NCBI RefSeq assembly: GCF_000208865.1
Contig: NC_018394.1
Location: 2,731,797 to 2,795,796 of the forward strand
Source of the DNA: Neospora caninum Liverpool
Taxonomy: Eukaryota; Apicomplexa; Conoidasida; Eucoccidiorida; Sarcocystidae
Direction of reading: 5' to 3'
Length of the DNA stretch: 64,000 bases
Each line of letters starts with the position of its first letter. The first letter of the stretch is position 1. Positions 1 to 13,744 of the stretch are shown here, one piece after another. Both the position numbers and the translations under genes were made by a program. The notes under the pieces were generated by a model. The model was not told the origin of the DNA and searched no databases. It was given only the letters and a program-made list of their open reading frames with translations.

Positions 1-50
1 CCGCAACGGCCTTCTTCGCGCGGCCCGGAACAGTCTTCCGGGAGACTTAC
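1..50 (-). other. intron start of the exchanger gene
   Basis: The first 50 bases are the 5' part of an intron on the minus strand. The donor GTAAGT occupies 45-50. No further exon is visible before the window edge. Confidence 0.6.
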
Positions 51-2307
51 AGCAGTTCCTCGCCCATAAGTTGTTGCATGTTTTTCCCGCCCTTTTCCAG
101 CAACTCTTCGTGGACGTCCACGAATGCGAGGATCTGCTCCAGGTCACTCTGACACGCTCCGCTGTTGAGGAGCGATCGCATGAACGCAGACGGGATTCGC
201 CGGCCGCAACAAAAGGGCGCCGCTCGGAGGCCGCACCAGCCCTGCTGTTGCTCTTGCATGCAGTGAAGGCGAGACTGAAGAACGCTCCACTCATACTCAA
301 AGCCCGTGAGGGTCTGCAAAGAGCCAACGGAGAACACGACAACGACACCAGAAAGACCATTTTTTCGGCCCGGGACCATAGGCAGCCCTTCCTCTTGACA
401 ACAGCCGCTCCTAAACAAAACGAGCGCAGCTATGCTTTCCTATTTGTTTTTCCTTCGGCGATAGGGGACGCAACCAGCTGCGCGACAGATCCCCTCCCGA
501 GTCGGAAAGCAAACCGGAGCGAGCGGAAGACCCGGTCTACCGTTTTTTCTGCCCCCCAGCGCTTCGCGCCTCACCTGGAGAGTCCTCTTTTTCGGGCCGC
601 GCTTGCTGCCAGCCTCTCCAGCGCCATGCTCATCCTCTTGCAGGACTTCCGCCCAGGCGCGAATCGGATTCTGTCGAACTTTTCCAACGGCGAAATCGTT
701 GCTGAGATCCAACGAGGTGTTCAAGCTGAGCAGCGCACTTCCGCCGATGCAGTTCTTGTGGTACAGCCGGTGATACATTTCTCTGCATGCGTTGAAAATC
801 ATCAAATACAGTTCACCCTCGCGTTCTTTTCGAAGCACCTTGCGGCGGCTGCCGCGTCGTTGCGTCGTCTGGGGAGACACCGTCCGGACGCCCCGCCCGT
901 CTCGACGCGGCGACGACAACGAACCGCGACGCGGCGTTGCTGGGATCTGCGGAGAGCGCGGAAACGACACAAGAGAGAAGCGAGAAACGAACGCGTCTCA
1001 ATCGGGTTTCGCTCCGCCTCTCGGCATGTCACCCGCTGGCCGGGGGCTTGAAACGAACGTGCCGAGGTGTGTGTTTGGAGAAACGAAAGCAACGTAGGAA
1101 AGCGACACTCGCTTCGCCGGCTCTGTTTCTCACGCTCTTTGGCAAGCGCAGGCCAAGAGCGCTGCCCCAGTGTGCCCCAGCTGTCTCCCGCTTTAGATTT
1201 CACCTCGTCTCCGCATGCGGTCGCCCGTTGTGCACCCCCTCGTGCCCTCAGTGTTGGCTTACCTCGAAATAGCTCTCCGAGCTCCCGAGAGAAAGACTTC
1301 GCTTCAAATCGGCGAGTCGCTCTTCGTCGTCCACGCTCTGTCCGCCTTCGCTGCGCGTGTCTCTCCCCGCGAGAGCGCCCGAGCCCGGCGGGCTCCAGTG
1401 GCAGGCGTCGAAGTCTGTGGATTTGGATCTCTCGCGGCCTTTTTGTGCTCGCAGCACGGGCCGTCGTCCTCGAATCAGAAGTCGCCTTTCCTTCTCGCCC
1501 GCCTTGCCTCTTCGCGCCCACGCGGATCGGCGGGGCGCGGCGTCACCTGCGGAGGCGCGCCGCAAAGACAGACTGGACGCGCTTGGCTTCCGCGCCTCTA
1601 CCGCCTTCTCGCCCGGAAGCTCCAGAGGCGGGACAGGATGCGGGGCCTCCTCGCTGGCCGCCGCGTCTCCATCCGTCGCCTCAGGCGCAGATGCTTTCTC
1701 GGAGACCTGCATCGCGAGGGCGCCGCGCGGGGCGTCGAGACGACCGCTTCCGTCTTTTCCGCGGTCTGTCGCCGTTTCGTTCCGCTTTTCCATGCGCTTC
1801 GCCAGCAGCCGCAGACCACGTCGCCCCCCGTCGCCGCCCTGGTCAGGCGACGGTTCGCCGGTTGTCCCACTGACTGGAGCGTGAACCACTGACGGAGGCG
1901 TGAGGGACGTGTGACGGTACGCCTCTTCTCTCTCCTTCTCTTTCCTCTCCTTTTCACCCTTCGCAAGGCCGTCTGGAACCCCGAGGTCCCCTGGAGACGA
2001 CGCCCCAGCCGGCAGCTCTTTGTCGCCCGGCGCCCCCGTCCGCGGGCTGCCAGGCGGAGACAGGAAATTCAACCGAGACACGTCTGACCCCCGACGACTC
2101 CGGTGGTGCAGGTGAAGAAGCGAGTGCATGCGCTGAGTCGCGCCGCCCTGAGGAGCAAAACCCGTACACAAAACAGAAACGAAACACACGCTGGAGAACG
2201 CCCGAGGTCCGTGCGGCCACCGCCGTCAAACGATCCCCAAACGCACCCGCTTCATAGCATGAGAGAAAGGTATGCAACTCGAACACAAAGATCTATCTAT
2301 TTACCTA

Positions 2308-2343
<36 letters not shown>

Positions 2344-5300
2344 AGCGTCTCATAAAAAGCGTTGCCACGTTGCGTCCGTTTGCGACATTCTCTAACAGGG
2401 GAAAGAAGGGACAAGCGGCATGGCACTAAAAAGGCCGAGACCGTCGTTCACGGGCGGGCGGGCACAGGGTACATGTGCTGCCACATCTCCCTCCCCGCGC
2501 GCGAGTCTGGCATGAACTCATAACCCTTCGCAAATCGGCCTTGCACACAAATCTCACGACGGGCGCCGGGCGTTCTCGGGCGTCGCGTCTCACCTTCTTG
2601 GCTTTGGTTTTTCGCTTCTGGAAGCCTGGAACGAGGTCTTTGTGGTTGAAGACCAGGGTGGCGTCAGTGTCGAAGCGTTTGGGGTCGCGGCCGTCGTCAT
2701 CGGACTCGTCTTTTTCGCTGGGTCTCGGGAAGTCCTGGAGAACGTCGTCTTCTTCTCCCCACTCCTCCGGCCGCTGCGCGCCGTCGTCAACCTTCCGCAT
2801 GCCCAGCAGGCCTTCCCCAGCGGTCGATCCGTCGTCTCCAATCTCCTTCCCGTTCTTCGCCCGCGGGCTCGGGGAGACGTCGCCGCCAGTCCGACCTCCG
2901 ATCCCCAAGGCCGCCATCGCTTTCCGCTTCGAGGCAAAGACCAGCGGCGGACCCAGCCAGCCGGCTGCGCGCGCCTTCTTCTCGCCTGCAGAGTCTTCGG
3001 CCTCGCCTTCCTCGCCCTCGTGTCTCCTGCGGCGGGAGTGCAAGAGCGAAGTGTGCCCGCGCGAGAGAACTGCGGACGGCCTCTCCTCCCCGTTGCCGTC
3101 GAGCACTGCATGCGTCCGCAGGCGCCGGAAGCGCACGGTGTCAAACAGGGCATTCGCCCACCCCACCGGCCCGACGACGTGGCGGCTCTCCCTTCCTTCG
3201 CCTGCGTCTGCCGCCGCGTCGGCGCTGTCGCGCTTGGGCGCAACTCGGCCGTCGGCCTCGCACGCCAGCCGCTGCGTGCGCATGCTCGTCAGGCGATACA
3301 GCGGCAACTTCGTCTGCGGGTCCTCGCCCTCGACAATCACTTCCACGGGCTTGTTGTCCAGGCCGTCTGTATCCGACCCCGACGAGGACGGCTCGGAAGC
3401 GTTCGCCCTCTTCTCCCCGTCGTCCTCGCCCCGCCGGCTGTGAAGCAGGCGGCCGCGAGGCCGCCTGCGCCTGGAGCCTGAAGCAGCCGCTGCGGCGCCT
3501 GCCGTCGCGCTCTCCTCGCCCCCGTTCTTCGCGCCTGTCCCCCCGGCGCTTTCCTCCATGCGGCCAATCGTTGTCGCGTGCTCGATCAGCCGGAGGTTGA
3601 ACTTGGGATCGAACGAGGAGCCGACGCCGATGCCGCCACCCAGCTCGGGCTTCAGGCCCTGCGACAGCGCAGCGAGCGTGTGAGCCTGCTTCTCCTGACA
3701 CAGGGCACACAAGCAGGCGCAAGCGGACGAGCGAGGTGAGCACTGGACCACCCCGCCGATCTAAAAAAAATCGTGATGCCTTTTTTTGCTACGTGGCGAG
3801 CAGTGTGTTTGAGACTCGCTTTTACGTGCGCGCTAGGCGCGCACGTAAAAGCTGGCGCCGTTTTCCCCTCGGGGTGCGCTCACCTTGTGGTAGTTTTTCA
3901 GTCGGGTCTCCGTTTCGTCGATGGCGCGCACCCCCTCGCGGTGGGACGGTCGCGGCCCGACAATCGAGCCCCGGTGGGAGATCGACTCGCCCTCGCCCAA
4001 CCCCACCGGCTGGCTGTAGAAGACGCCTGAGGGAGCCTGCGAAAGGACAGGCGACTGGTTGGAAGTGTCGGCCTCGGTCGGGAACGCTTGGCTTCTGACG
4101 GAATATCGGGGAGAGATCGGCGCAGATTCGACAACTCGCTCGTTCTCTCTGGAGCCGAGAAAGGTGCTCGGCGGAGCGTCGGACATCGGCCCCTTCTCGT
4201 CTTCGTACGCGCCTCGACTCTGCGTCCGCTTCTCCGCGTCTCTGTCGCTGTCCCCGCCAAACGCAGCCGCGCCTAGGGCGCCCTCGCCCCCAGACACCGC
4301 GGAGACACCTTGCGGGGTCAAGAGAACGCTCCCGCTCGAGCGGGGCGGGGCGAGGAACATCGACCTCTCCCCGCCCGACCGCGACATGGCCCGGCCCATG
4401 CTTCCCGAGCCCTTGAGGCTGTCTTTGGCCACGCCGTGCCCCGACGAAGCCCCAGAGAGGAGCCGCGGATCCGCCCCGGTGCTCGCGTAGGTCATGTCGC
4501 CTGCCTCGCGCCCTCCCAGAGCCCCACCACGCTCGCCGTCTCGCTGGTCGAGCGCCAGCGACAACCCGCCGTGCAGCGCCCCACTTTTGTCTCTCTCGCC
4601 GTCGCGTTTTTCCTCGTCTCTGAGGGCGTCGCCCTGTTCCAGGGCCAGCGTCGCGCGCGCCTCGGGCGGCAGCACTGCCGCCGTGGCCATCCGCTTCACG
4701 ACGGTCATGGCAGGCCCCGTCGAGTACGCCGTGGGGACAACCCAGGTGTTGAACGAAGCCTCGTGGAGACAGCTCAGCGCCACGCTGATGTCTGGCGCCT
4801 TCAGGTTCAGATTGCCGAGCCTGTCCACTTTACGCCAACCGAGCGTGGGGACGACTTTGTCCGCGTAGACCAAGACATCGGTGCCTGAAGCGGAGGGGCG
4901 AAAAAAGGAAGGGGCGAAGAGAAGGACCGGAGACACAGCGCTATCCACACGATCCGAAGCCACGAGGAAAAGTTGAAAGGGAAAAGGAAAGGCCTGTCGA
5001 CAGACGAGGCCAAGCCAAACTCAGCAGAGGGCGCCGTATGCGAACCGAAACGCGCGAGAGGAAAACAGAAGGAAAAAACAAATTCTACGGAGGGGGACGG
5101 GGAGGTCGAGGGCACAGCTACGCAACGAACGCGCGCAGAGTGGCGGAGAGGCGAGCAGAGTTTCCGGGAGACGATGAGACATGGAACCCCGAACGGAAAC
5201 CAAAGAGCGGTGTGTGTGTGTGTGTGTGTGGCCACAGCGACACCGGAGGGCGGATGAACAGAAGAGATTCGGTTGACGAATAGGACCGCGATGGAACGAA

Positions 5301-6884
5301 ACGAGCTGAGCGGAGAACGCCGCTGCAAGCGCGCGGACGAGGCTGCAGAGACGGCATGATGCAGAGGGGATGCTAGCCAAGAGCCAGCGCGCGGAGACAG
5401 TCGGGGCAGGGAGACTGTACCTTTGAACAGCCAGTGATTGTTGAGCGCCTGTTTCTCTTCCATGTACTGGTAGTCGATCATCTTCATGACCGCCTCGAGG
5501 TACACGCGGCGAAACGGCTTCGGCGGGTACGGGTTAAGCCACCGGTAGAGGAGCTCAAAGGTCATTCCGTGGACGACGAGGATGAGAAAGACACTTCCGG
5601 AAATGAAAAAGGACAGAGCCTTCGTTAGCTCGCTTTCCAGATTTCCGTCGCGCTCGATGCGCAGCCCCAGCGCCAAGACAATGCCCCCGCGGAGGCCGCC
5701 CCAGATCAAGAGAACCGCCTGCAGGCGACGCAAAGAGAGACACGTGCACGTTTCGCGTCTCCCCCAGAGCGCGCCTCTCGACTGTGTGCGCTCGCGCGCC
5801 GCCGGCAGCAGCTCTCAGGGGGACAAACTGTCGCCAGACGTTCTTCACCAGGCCACGTGTCCCAGCAGGCTCCCACAAACACTCCTCCGAATGTCGGCAG
5901 TCCTCATACGACGGTGGAGGTCGTCTCGGGATCGTGTGATGCGAGTCAAAAGTGTACACTCAACCGAACAAGTGGAACATGCCTGGGCATGAACGCGGAC
6001 AAACCGCAGTGGAGACGGTTTCGCCAGAGACGGAGCAAGGGGGGGACGGGGCACAGCGACTTCGTCGCTGGTCGCGAAAGGGTCCACGAGAACCCAGCAC
6101 GCGGAGGCTTGGTCGGATGGTTTTGACGTGTGTCTGCTTGGAGCCGGAGAGATTCGGCGGCACGCGGCAGAGAACGCCTCTTCCTCACGCGATGCATCGC
6201 ACAGATGGCCCCGAGATTCCCCGGCGGCGAAGGCAAAGCGGGCCTCGACGAAGGAACGCGACAGAGATACGGCACGGGGGGGGAGACACAGTCGACTTCT
6301 TTCTCGCGGGGCCCCGCTCACCTCTTTGCAGCTGAGCCCGTAGCCGGTTCTTCGTAGGAAGGGCGAGAAAAGAGCAATCATGAAGATTCGTGCGACGTTG
6401 AGGTAGATGTACGTGAGGAACAGGTGCATCCAGAACTCGCCTCCATCGGTGCGGTGGAAGACCGAGCTCATCATCCCATATGTGACGATTCCGCTGATAA
6501 TGAAAATTGCGCAGTTCGCCATGAGGCCCAGTCCTGGACAGGCAAACGGACACACAGCGAAACTCCGGCGGGCACTTCCGGCGCTCCTTCCAGTTCGTCG
6601 CCTGCCTGGGGCTAACGTTTCTCTCGCGCCTTGTTTGCCTCAAGGACACTGCCTGCCTTCTCGGTCCGCACCCCGGCCGCGTTCCACCCGCCACACATTG
6701 AAATTGCTTTCGCCGATTTGCGAGCCTCTGCCGGCGACACCGCGCTCATCCACACAGTCGAGAATAAGACGCTCCTCGAACGCGTGGACTGCGAATATCC
6801 ATATGTCCGTAAAGATGGACTTGCATATGTATAGAGCGAGAGGGATAGACGGATAGAGCGGGGTTACCACATACCTACGCAAAT

Positions 6885-6920
<36 letters not shown>

Positions 6921-8310
6921 AGATATATAGATATATAGATATATAGATATATAGATATGGATACATGTGGGTGTACGCTCCGGCTTTCCGTCTGTTTTCA
7001 TGAACCAGCTGGGCTTCGCTGTGGGCGGCACTTGAGGTCTGCGGTGTCGCCGTTCTCTTACCTTCGACAAGAGTGTGGTGCTTCAGTTGTGCTTCGCGGT
7101 CGAGAGCAATGTGGCCGTAGCTTTTGATGAAGAGGCCGTAGCAGACTGCTGTCAACGGCCCCGAGAGGCTGAAGGCGACTTCCGCCACAAAGTAGGCGAT
7201 GTAGCAGACAGTGATGACGGCGAGGCACTGCGTCATCGGGTACTTCCGGAAGCAGTTCAGCCAGAGGTAGACGCCGAATCCGAGGAAGCAGCCGAGGGCA
7301 GGCCCCGCAAAGAGCAGTTTCATGAACATTATGAACGTCGACAAGGGCGTCTCCGACACACCTTGGAGCAGGTAGAAGAAGAACTGAAACAAGAGCACTG
7401 CGGAACCGTCGTTGATGAGCGACTCGCCTGAACAGTGAACAGCGCGGTGCGAATCGCACCGCCGAACAGGCGGAGACAAAGCGGAAAACACACGTGCATC
7501 GATCGTTAACCTACGCAAAACGCGTCTATCGGCACTGGCGACTCCACATACAATCCCCTAGGCAGACGCCTAGCCCCAGACACAGGTCTATGCCTGCACG
7601 CCCCGACAAAGAGGGCTGCGTCGTTTCCCAGTCCAGTCCCACACACGTGCAGCCCTGAGTTGGACACACATCGGCAGAGCCACGAGCACTTCAGTCGCTT
7701 TGCGTTCGACACCACACGCTGCGGCTTCTGCGTGTTCGGAATCCGCGCCGCTTCAGCGACTCTGTCGTTACCAAAAAACGAGGGGTCAACGCCAAAGTGA
7801 TGTGGAACCTGAAAAAAGCTCTCCGCCTACCATCGAACATGGTGCAGAGCTTGTCGGAAGCGTTCACGGCATTGAGGACTGACAAGACAGCCACGGGGTC
7901 TGTGGATGATAGCGTCGATGCGAGGAGAAACGCGGCGGTTAGAGGGCTCTGATCTCCACCTTCTGCCGCCGGCACATACTGCTTCATATAGGTGTAGTAA
8001 AACATCACACCTAGAATGCCGACTTGGACAGCAACCTGAGCAGAAAACGGAGGCAGCAAGCAAAGCGGGAGCGTCGAAGAGAAGAGCGAAAGACGGACGT
8101 GCACGAGCTCTGCATGCGCCGGGGCGGCTGCGTGGGTATCGCCACTGCGTCGATCCAAAATGGTCTTGCCACGGACGGCATCCGAAAACCCGCACATCGA
8201 CACACTCGCCAGACCAGCGAGACGTCCGCCAAAAATCGCCGGGAGGCACAAGCGAGCAACGCGCAGCGGATGACGGAAAGCCGCATACGCCAACTAAACT
8301 ACACTTGTAT

Positions 8311-8347
<37 letters not shown>

Positions 8348-10098
8348 GCATGAATATGCGTGTCTTTCATGCACATGTGCATACATAAATATATGGTTGT
8401 TTATATATGGACGACCTTCGAGGTGAGGGGGAACAGGAGGAGAGTTCAAAGTGGGCTACTGAACTGCGTTAAGGCACCACGGGCGCAAGCGCGCAGGGGC
8501 GAGACGTGGTGATGTGGCGGGCGGCTTGCATCAGGAAGCCGTCTCGCGTGTGTTTAGCTCCCCAGTTGTTTCCCTTTGGCGTTTTCGCGTACTCCCAAGA
8601 CGGCCAGCAGCAGTCCGCCAGCAAGAAATCTCTTAAACTTGTGCCAGTTGATGCTTTGCGTCGCCTCGTAGAGGAGAATCGGCACGAGGACAAAGTAGAC
8701 GACGTTGCTGTCGATGACGCGCATCTCGAGGATGCCGGTTTGCAGGGAATTGTGGCCAAGGAGCGGGACGTCGCCGATCCCCGTGTTGCTCGCCGCAGTG
8801 CGCGGCTCGCCGGTCGTCTCCGGGGTAGCCCCGTTACCTCCGGCGCGTTCGGAGGCGCTGGGCTGAGGCGGCAACAGCGCCGGGATGCTGGCGATGCCGT
8901 ACGCAACCATGCCAAAGACAAACCAGACGACGGAGACGGGCGGCGGGTACGAGGGGATCTTGGAGACCAGCCACTGGAGGAAGACGGCGGCGAAGAAGAG
9001 GAAACAGAAGAAGGAGAGCGTCGACGCAATTGGGTTCTGCTCCATGGGCAGTTCTTTGCCATCCGGTTCCGGGAAGGCCGTCGGGTCGCCGGCGGCCGAG
9101 AGCAACCGCGTGTCAGCCTCGGTCGGCTCCGCGGTTAGCCGGCGCGGCCCCGCGGGCGTCTGGCGACTCGTCTGCGCGAAGGCGGACGCGGCATCCGCAG
9201 AGAATGTCGCAGGCGCGGGAGACTGCGCAGACTGGGGGAAGAGCTTGGCGAGAACCTGCTGAGGAGACGAGCTGAAGGACGCGTGCGAGCGCTCGATAGG
9301 TCTCCCGATGAGGTTCGGCAGAGCCTTGAACAGGAGCGAAGAGAAGATGAGCAGAAGAAGAGCTGTCACGGGCAGGCACGCGCGAGCAAACGAAAACTCT
9401 GTCTTCCCGGACGACCACGCCCGGCCTCGCGAAGACGCAGACGCGCACGGGGAAGAAGCGGAAGACGAAGGCGGCCGAAAGAGCTCCAGAGCATCCTCCG
9501 CGACTGCGCCGGAATTTTGTCCAGTCTTGGCGGGCGTCTCCCGCGAAAGATTCACTTTCTTCCACTCGACCCCCTCGTCAGTGTTTGTGTATTTGGCAGG
9601 CTCTCCGCACTCCGAAGAGCCGCGTTCCCTCTCGGATCCACACGTATCTCCACTCCCGATCCCCCGGCCGCCTGGAGGCGCGACCGCGGTCGGAGAGGAA
9701 CAGGGAGACTCCTGGGCCGACACAGGGCGGCAGCCGCCAGCGGAAGGCGAATCGTCGCCTTCCTCGGCCTCGTCCCGGCCATGTGGCAGCGAAGAGGCAG
9801 AGCGCGCAGAAGGAGAAAGATCAGACGAAGTAGAGGGGAGAGACTTCGTCTCCTGGGAGTCGTCAGTCCCGTCTTTTTGATGCGAGGAAAAGGTGTACGG
9901 GAAACGAGAACACGAAATTGCGGCGTCCTCTTCGTCCCTCCCTATTTCTTCTTTTTCGCCGAACCAGCTTCCAGTTTCCCCTTCTTCTTTGTCGTCATCG
10001 TTGCTAACGGCGATACACCTGTTCTCATCCTGGGCCAGAAGAGGGAGCGTTGGGGCCTCGCGGCCTGCCGCAAGCGACCCGCGGTTCCCCATCCCCAT
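51..10098 (-). CDS. NHE1: SOS1/NHE-type Na+/H+ exchanger (CPA1), 3' end outside window
   Basis: This is a membrane exchanger that swaps Na+ for H+. Phase-consistent exons are 8593-10098, 7831-8035, 7062-7427, 6322-6533, 5421-5718, 3884-4884, 2594-3694, 1263-2147, 575-838 and 51-313, giving over 2030 residues. The donor at 45-50 shows the gene continues off the left edge. The first ~240 residues are polar. Then come membrane segments (about 240-260, 355-382 and 462-482), SSTDPVAVLSVLNA, GESLINDGSAVLLF (the ND motif of electroneutral exchangers, about 571-584) and GGLRGGIVLALGL (about 770-782). The tail exceeds 1100 residues. Its last exons (LYLMIFNACREMYHRL, RRIPSAFMRSLLNSG) resemble the cytoplasmic domain of plant SOS1. 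The start is the first of two close Mets (MGMGNRG); the second is at 10092. The symbol follows T. gondii NHE1 by memory of the neighbourhood; the family call is firm, the paralogue number is not. Confidence 0.9.
2309..2333. repeat. (AT)n microsatellite in exchanger intron
   Basis: An uninterrupted TA dinucleotide run lies in the intron between exons 1263-2147 and 2594-3694, followed by a short GA run. Confidence 0.95.
5210..5230. repeat. (GT)n microsatellite in exchanger intron
   Basis: A TG dinucleotide run lies within the 4885-5420 intron. Confidence 0.95.
6889..6958. repeat. (AT)n plus ATATAG microsatellite in exchanger intron
   Basis: A pure AT run is followed by several copies of an AGATATAT-type unit. 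The block lies inside the 6534-7061 intron. Confidence 0.95.
8312..8345. repeat. (AT)n microsatellite in exchanger intron
   Basis: An AT dinucleotide run lies in the 8036-8592 intron. Confidence 0.95.
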
Positions 10099-13000
10099 CT
10101 CGTGCTCGGAGACTCTGTCACTGCTACGCGGGAGGAGGAAGAATATTCGTCGAGGAAGGAGGGTGACAAAAACGGATCGATTTGGGTGGGCGACTGACTG
10201 TGGCCAACCTTGGAAGACGGAAAAGGGACCGTGAGCGGAAGTGGGGAGGGAAGGAGGGGAGCAACCTCCGGGAACAGAGGCGCGTTTCTGTCTCTCCAGA
10301 TCCTCAGCGCGTGAGGAAACCGAAACCCTCGGCGAGGTCAAAGGGACCGAGTTTTTCGCGAAGGAGAGGAGGAAAACGACTTGGGTTTCTTTCTTCAGTA
10401 GACGGCCACGCCTCCGCACGGGTCACGGAACCTGTCTTGTCCGTGCAGGCACAGGGCGGTGGGCCGCCGCATTTGCGTAGGCCTTTGCCAAAAACTTTGG
10501 GAAACAAAAATGGAACACGAAACAAACTGCCCGTCTCGCTCTTTCGCTTTGTCTCTGTGTCGCGGCGCTGTCGAGACAGTCACGCATGAAGGAACACGGC
10601 CGTCGAATCACCCACGGGAAGCAAACTGGTGGCCGAAGTCGCCAGGACAGCACGGAAGATCGGAGACGACGCGAGTAGACAGAAGGACGGGCAGCAAGAG
10701 AAATTGCGTTAGCGTCGTCGCCTTTTGCCCGGAAGGCAACTGTCCCTTTTGCCGAGCTTCTGAGCCGAGACGGCATTCAGATGTGGCCAGGCACACGTTT
10801 TCCGCACTTGGTCCCCCCCGCCTGCCGGCGTCTCTCACCCCAGCGGAGGATTCTCTCGCGTCCGGAACGTCCTGCGGAAATCGGTTCCTGTCCAACACGA
10901 AGACGCGAGAACTTTTTTGAGGTGCGACGCTCGGAAGCGCCAGTTTGGCCTTAATCTGCTTGGGACGCATGCATCGAGCAACGCGAAGCGCTTGCCCCGC
11001 TCTTTTGCCCCCGCCCGCCTCGCGGTCCAGTCTCTGCGCGGTTTTGTTGACTTCCAGGCGCGCCAGTTGAGCCGCTCCTGTTTGCTCGAGAAGTCTCGAG
11101 GTCATCCTTCTGCTCTGTCACTTCGGCTGAAGGCTCAAAGCGTCTCAACTCGGAAACGCGATCGGGAAAGACAAGTCTCGCTTCCTTGATGTGGCTGTTC
11201 TCGGGAACGGATTCCCTTCACTCCGCGCATCCCCCCGACGCAGCCTCTCCCAGCACGATCTCCACTCATACATCCTGCCCGGGTAATATAGAGCGTCGTG
11301 CGTGTACAGCGAGGAATCCACCGGCCGTCGCGTGAAGAAAACCGCTTCTGTTATTTTTGGCGGCTCGCCTCGGTGCTCTGAAATGAGTTCAAAGCCTTCA
11401 GAAAGCAACAGGGATGCAAACAAATCCGCACAGCACCTCATTTCGACCGAGATATACGCAAACACTCTACCGCCGTATAGACATGTCCGCATTCAGAGCC
11501 GCGGAAAAGGACTCTGCCCCGGTGACCACTTTTCAGGGACAGCCGAACCTACGTACACTCTAAATGAAGAAGCGCTCTCCTGTTGAGTGACTCTTCCTTG
11601 TCAAGATTGTGGGAATTCCCGAAAAAAACCCTTGTTGCTTTTGGACGGAACGAACGTAACCAAGGAGACTCACGACGGCCTATAGGGTTCCTTGGCGGGG
11701 CTCCAATCGCGCGCGCGCGTCGATGCCGTCGCCAGGCAAGGGCAAACCCGTGGACGTCTTAGCTTGGTTAAGAAATCCAGAAGGTGCCTTTGTCATCTTG
11801 TTCTCGAGAAGCAAATTCGTCGTTCGGGACAACGAGAAGGGACTCTTCCAACAGCTACGGCCGGCGGGCACACGTCCTGCGAAGGCGCGTTGCTGGAACG
11901 TGGAAGCCTGGGGCTCCTCGTTTGTGCTCCAGTCTTTGGAGTCGTTTGCCCCTATTGAGACGAAGTCATTGAATTGTATTGGCGTCGACTCTTCATTCTA
12001 GCCGCTGTTCTCCTTTCCACCTGTGACTACCTAACGAGCAGTCAGTCTGGGGCGGTCACGGCGTACGTATCTGGTTTGAATCAGGATATTCCTACTGCAG
12101 AAAACGTATCCGCGTATCTAGGATGCTGAAACGCATTTGGAAGCGTTTTCCAAATGGTAGGGCAGTCGAAAAGAGTAGTGCAAGACGTTGCGCGGCTGTT
12201 GCGCGCGGCTGGCCGGCTGCCGGTTTGCTACGAGATTCACCACGAGGGCCGACTTGTTTGTCTGAAAAGCTTCAATCCGTTACGGGATGTCAGAAGGACA
12301 CCTTCTTCTCGGGGGCGCGGGTGTGAAGCATCACCAAGGTGGTGCGTTCCACGGAGCCCACAGAGGCGTCTACGGTCACCGCTGCACATCTCACACCTGA
12401 GACTTGCTCCTGGCGAGGGAACGCCTCCCGAGGCAGAAAGCCTCCTCTGGCTGCCTGCTGGTACTCTCTGTTCCGGTCGATTCGGAGTATCAACACGGCG
12501 AGGAGCAGGTCGCCGAACGTTTTACGTTCACGGGGTCGCCTCGGATGTGGCAGAACGGCGAAAGTTGTGGAACTCAGCGACGTATCTTGCAGACGCGAGC
12601 TTCTGGAGGGCGCGCCTTCTCGCTCCTCTTAATTTGGAGCTGCCGAAACACCGCGAACAGATCTCTTTTGGTGAGGCAACTTCTTGGCACGTTCCACGCG
12701 CCGTGGCGTTTAAGATACTAGCGTAGTTTCGCCTTGAAGCAAGCTTTCCGGGGGATCGCTTCGGACGGCAATACAGGGGTCACCAGGCTGCAAGTCAAGG
12801 AACAACCTGACTCTCGCTCATCTGAAGGTGCCGAGACGCTTCAACAGCCGGTGAAACCACACACTGGGAAGCCCCTACCCGTACTTTATGAGTGGAGCAC
12901 CGCCGATTGAGGTCCGTCCGGGGGTGCGAAGACATGCAGGACAAAAAAGGGTACGTGTTTCATGCCTCGTAGGACTAGTGTGCTCTCCCCCGAACCGGGA

Positions 13001-13744
13001 TTCGTCGCGCGTCGCGGAGGCACTGTTGATCGATCCCGACAGCCTGCTGGCGCCGCGGTGCCGCACTTGGCCACGGGGGGAATTGCAAAAGAATACCGCG
13101 GCCTAGTAATGGAGATCACACGTGGCGGGGAAGACTCTCCAGGAAACGGTAGCTGAGGGGAGCCTAGGACGGCTGTGCTACGAGTTCGATGGCAACGCCA
13201 GCTAGTGGCGAAACAAGTGCTTTAGTTACTATTTGCCCACCGGCGTGTCGCAGCACCTACGGTGAACCGGTTGTGAAGGGACGGAGGCGACCGCGCGGCA
13301 CGCGTTAGGAAGTAACCGAGAGTCGGATGTGATACAACGGTATGTAGTCTAGACGACACACTGGAATTAAGGTTGGCGACTTTTTCTCAGGGTTACGGTT
13401 TAGCGTCGCAATACGCGTGCAGAATCTAGTTGTATTTTAGCTTCTCACAGCACGCGGCCCCAATCCCACCGGGTCACATTTCCTGTCCGGCGTTTGCTCT
13501 GCCGGCTTCTAGACGGTTTTTCGTGCTGCCTTGTCGCTGGTCCCTTCTGGTGTCTCACGGCCTATCTGGAGAGCGAGCTCGCCCTTTTCCCCAGGAGAAA
13601 AGGTTGAGTCTCCAGGGAATCGCCCTGCGCGTGGGTGGGGCGACGGTGTTCGCCGTCCACGGTTTCACGGCCCTCTACAGTCCCCTCCGCCTCCATCTTT
13701 CCTCCAGTGTCCTGATCTCCACCGGGCTGACCCGAAGGCCGCCG
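10099..13744. other. intergenic: exchanger 5' region and 3' flank of the next gene
   Basis: It should hold the exchanger promoter and 5' UTR, plus the 3' flank of the 13745-18400 gene. Open frames at 11723-12001 and 12154-12726 (+) lack recognisable motifs or convincing splice partners, so I call no gene here. Confidence 0.5.
10967..10974 (-). promoter_or_regulatory. GCATGC word upstream of the exchanger
   Basis: GCATGCAT gives TGCATGC on the minus strand, about 870 bp upstream of the proposed start. This word is enriched in Toxoplasma promoters and resembles AP2-factor sites. One copy is weak evidence. Confidence 0.35.

Noticed and set aside
11723..12726. Plus-strand frames of 92 and 190 codons
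   Set aside because: No motifs, no splice partner and no compositional sign of coding. Such frames are expected by chance in GC-rich DNA.
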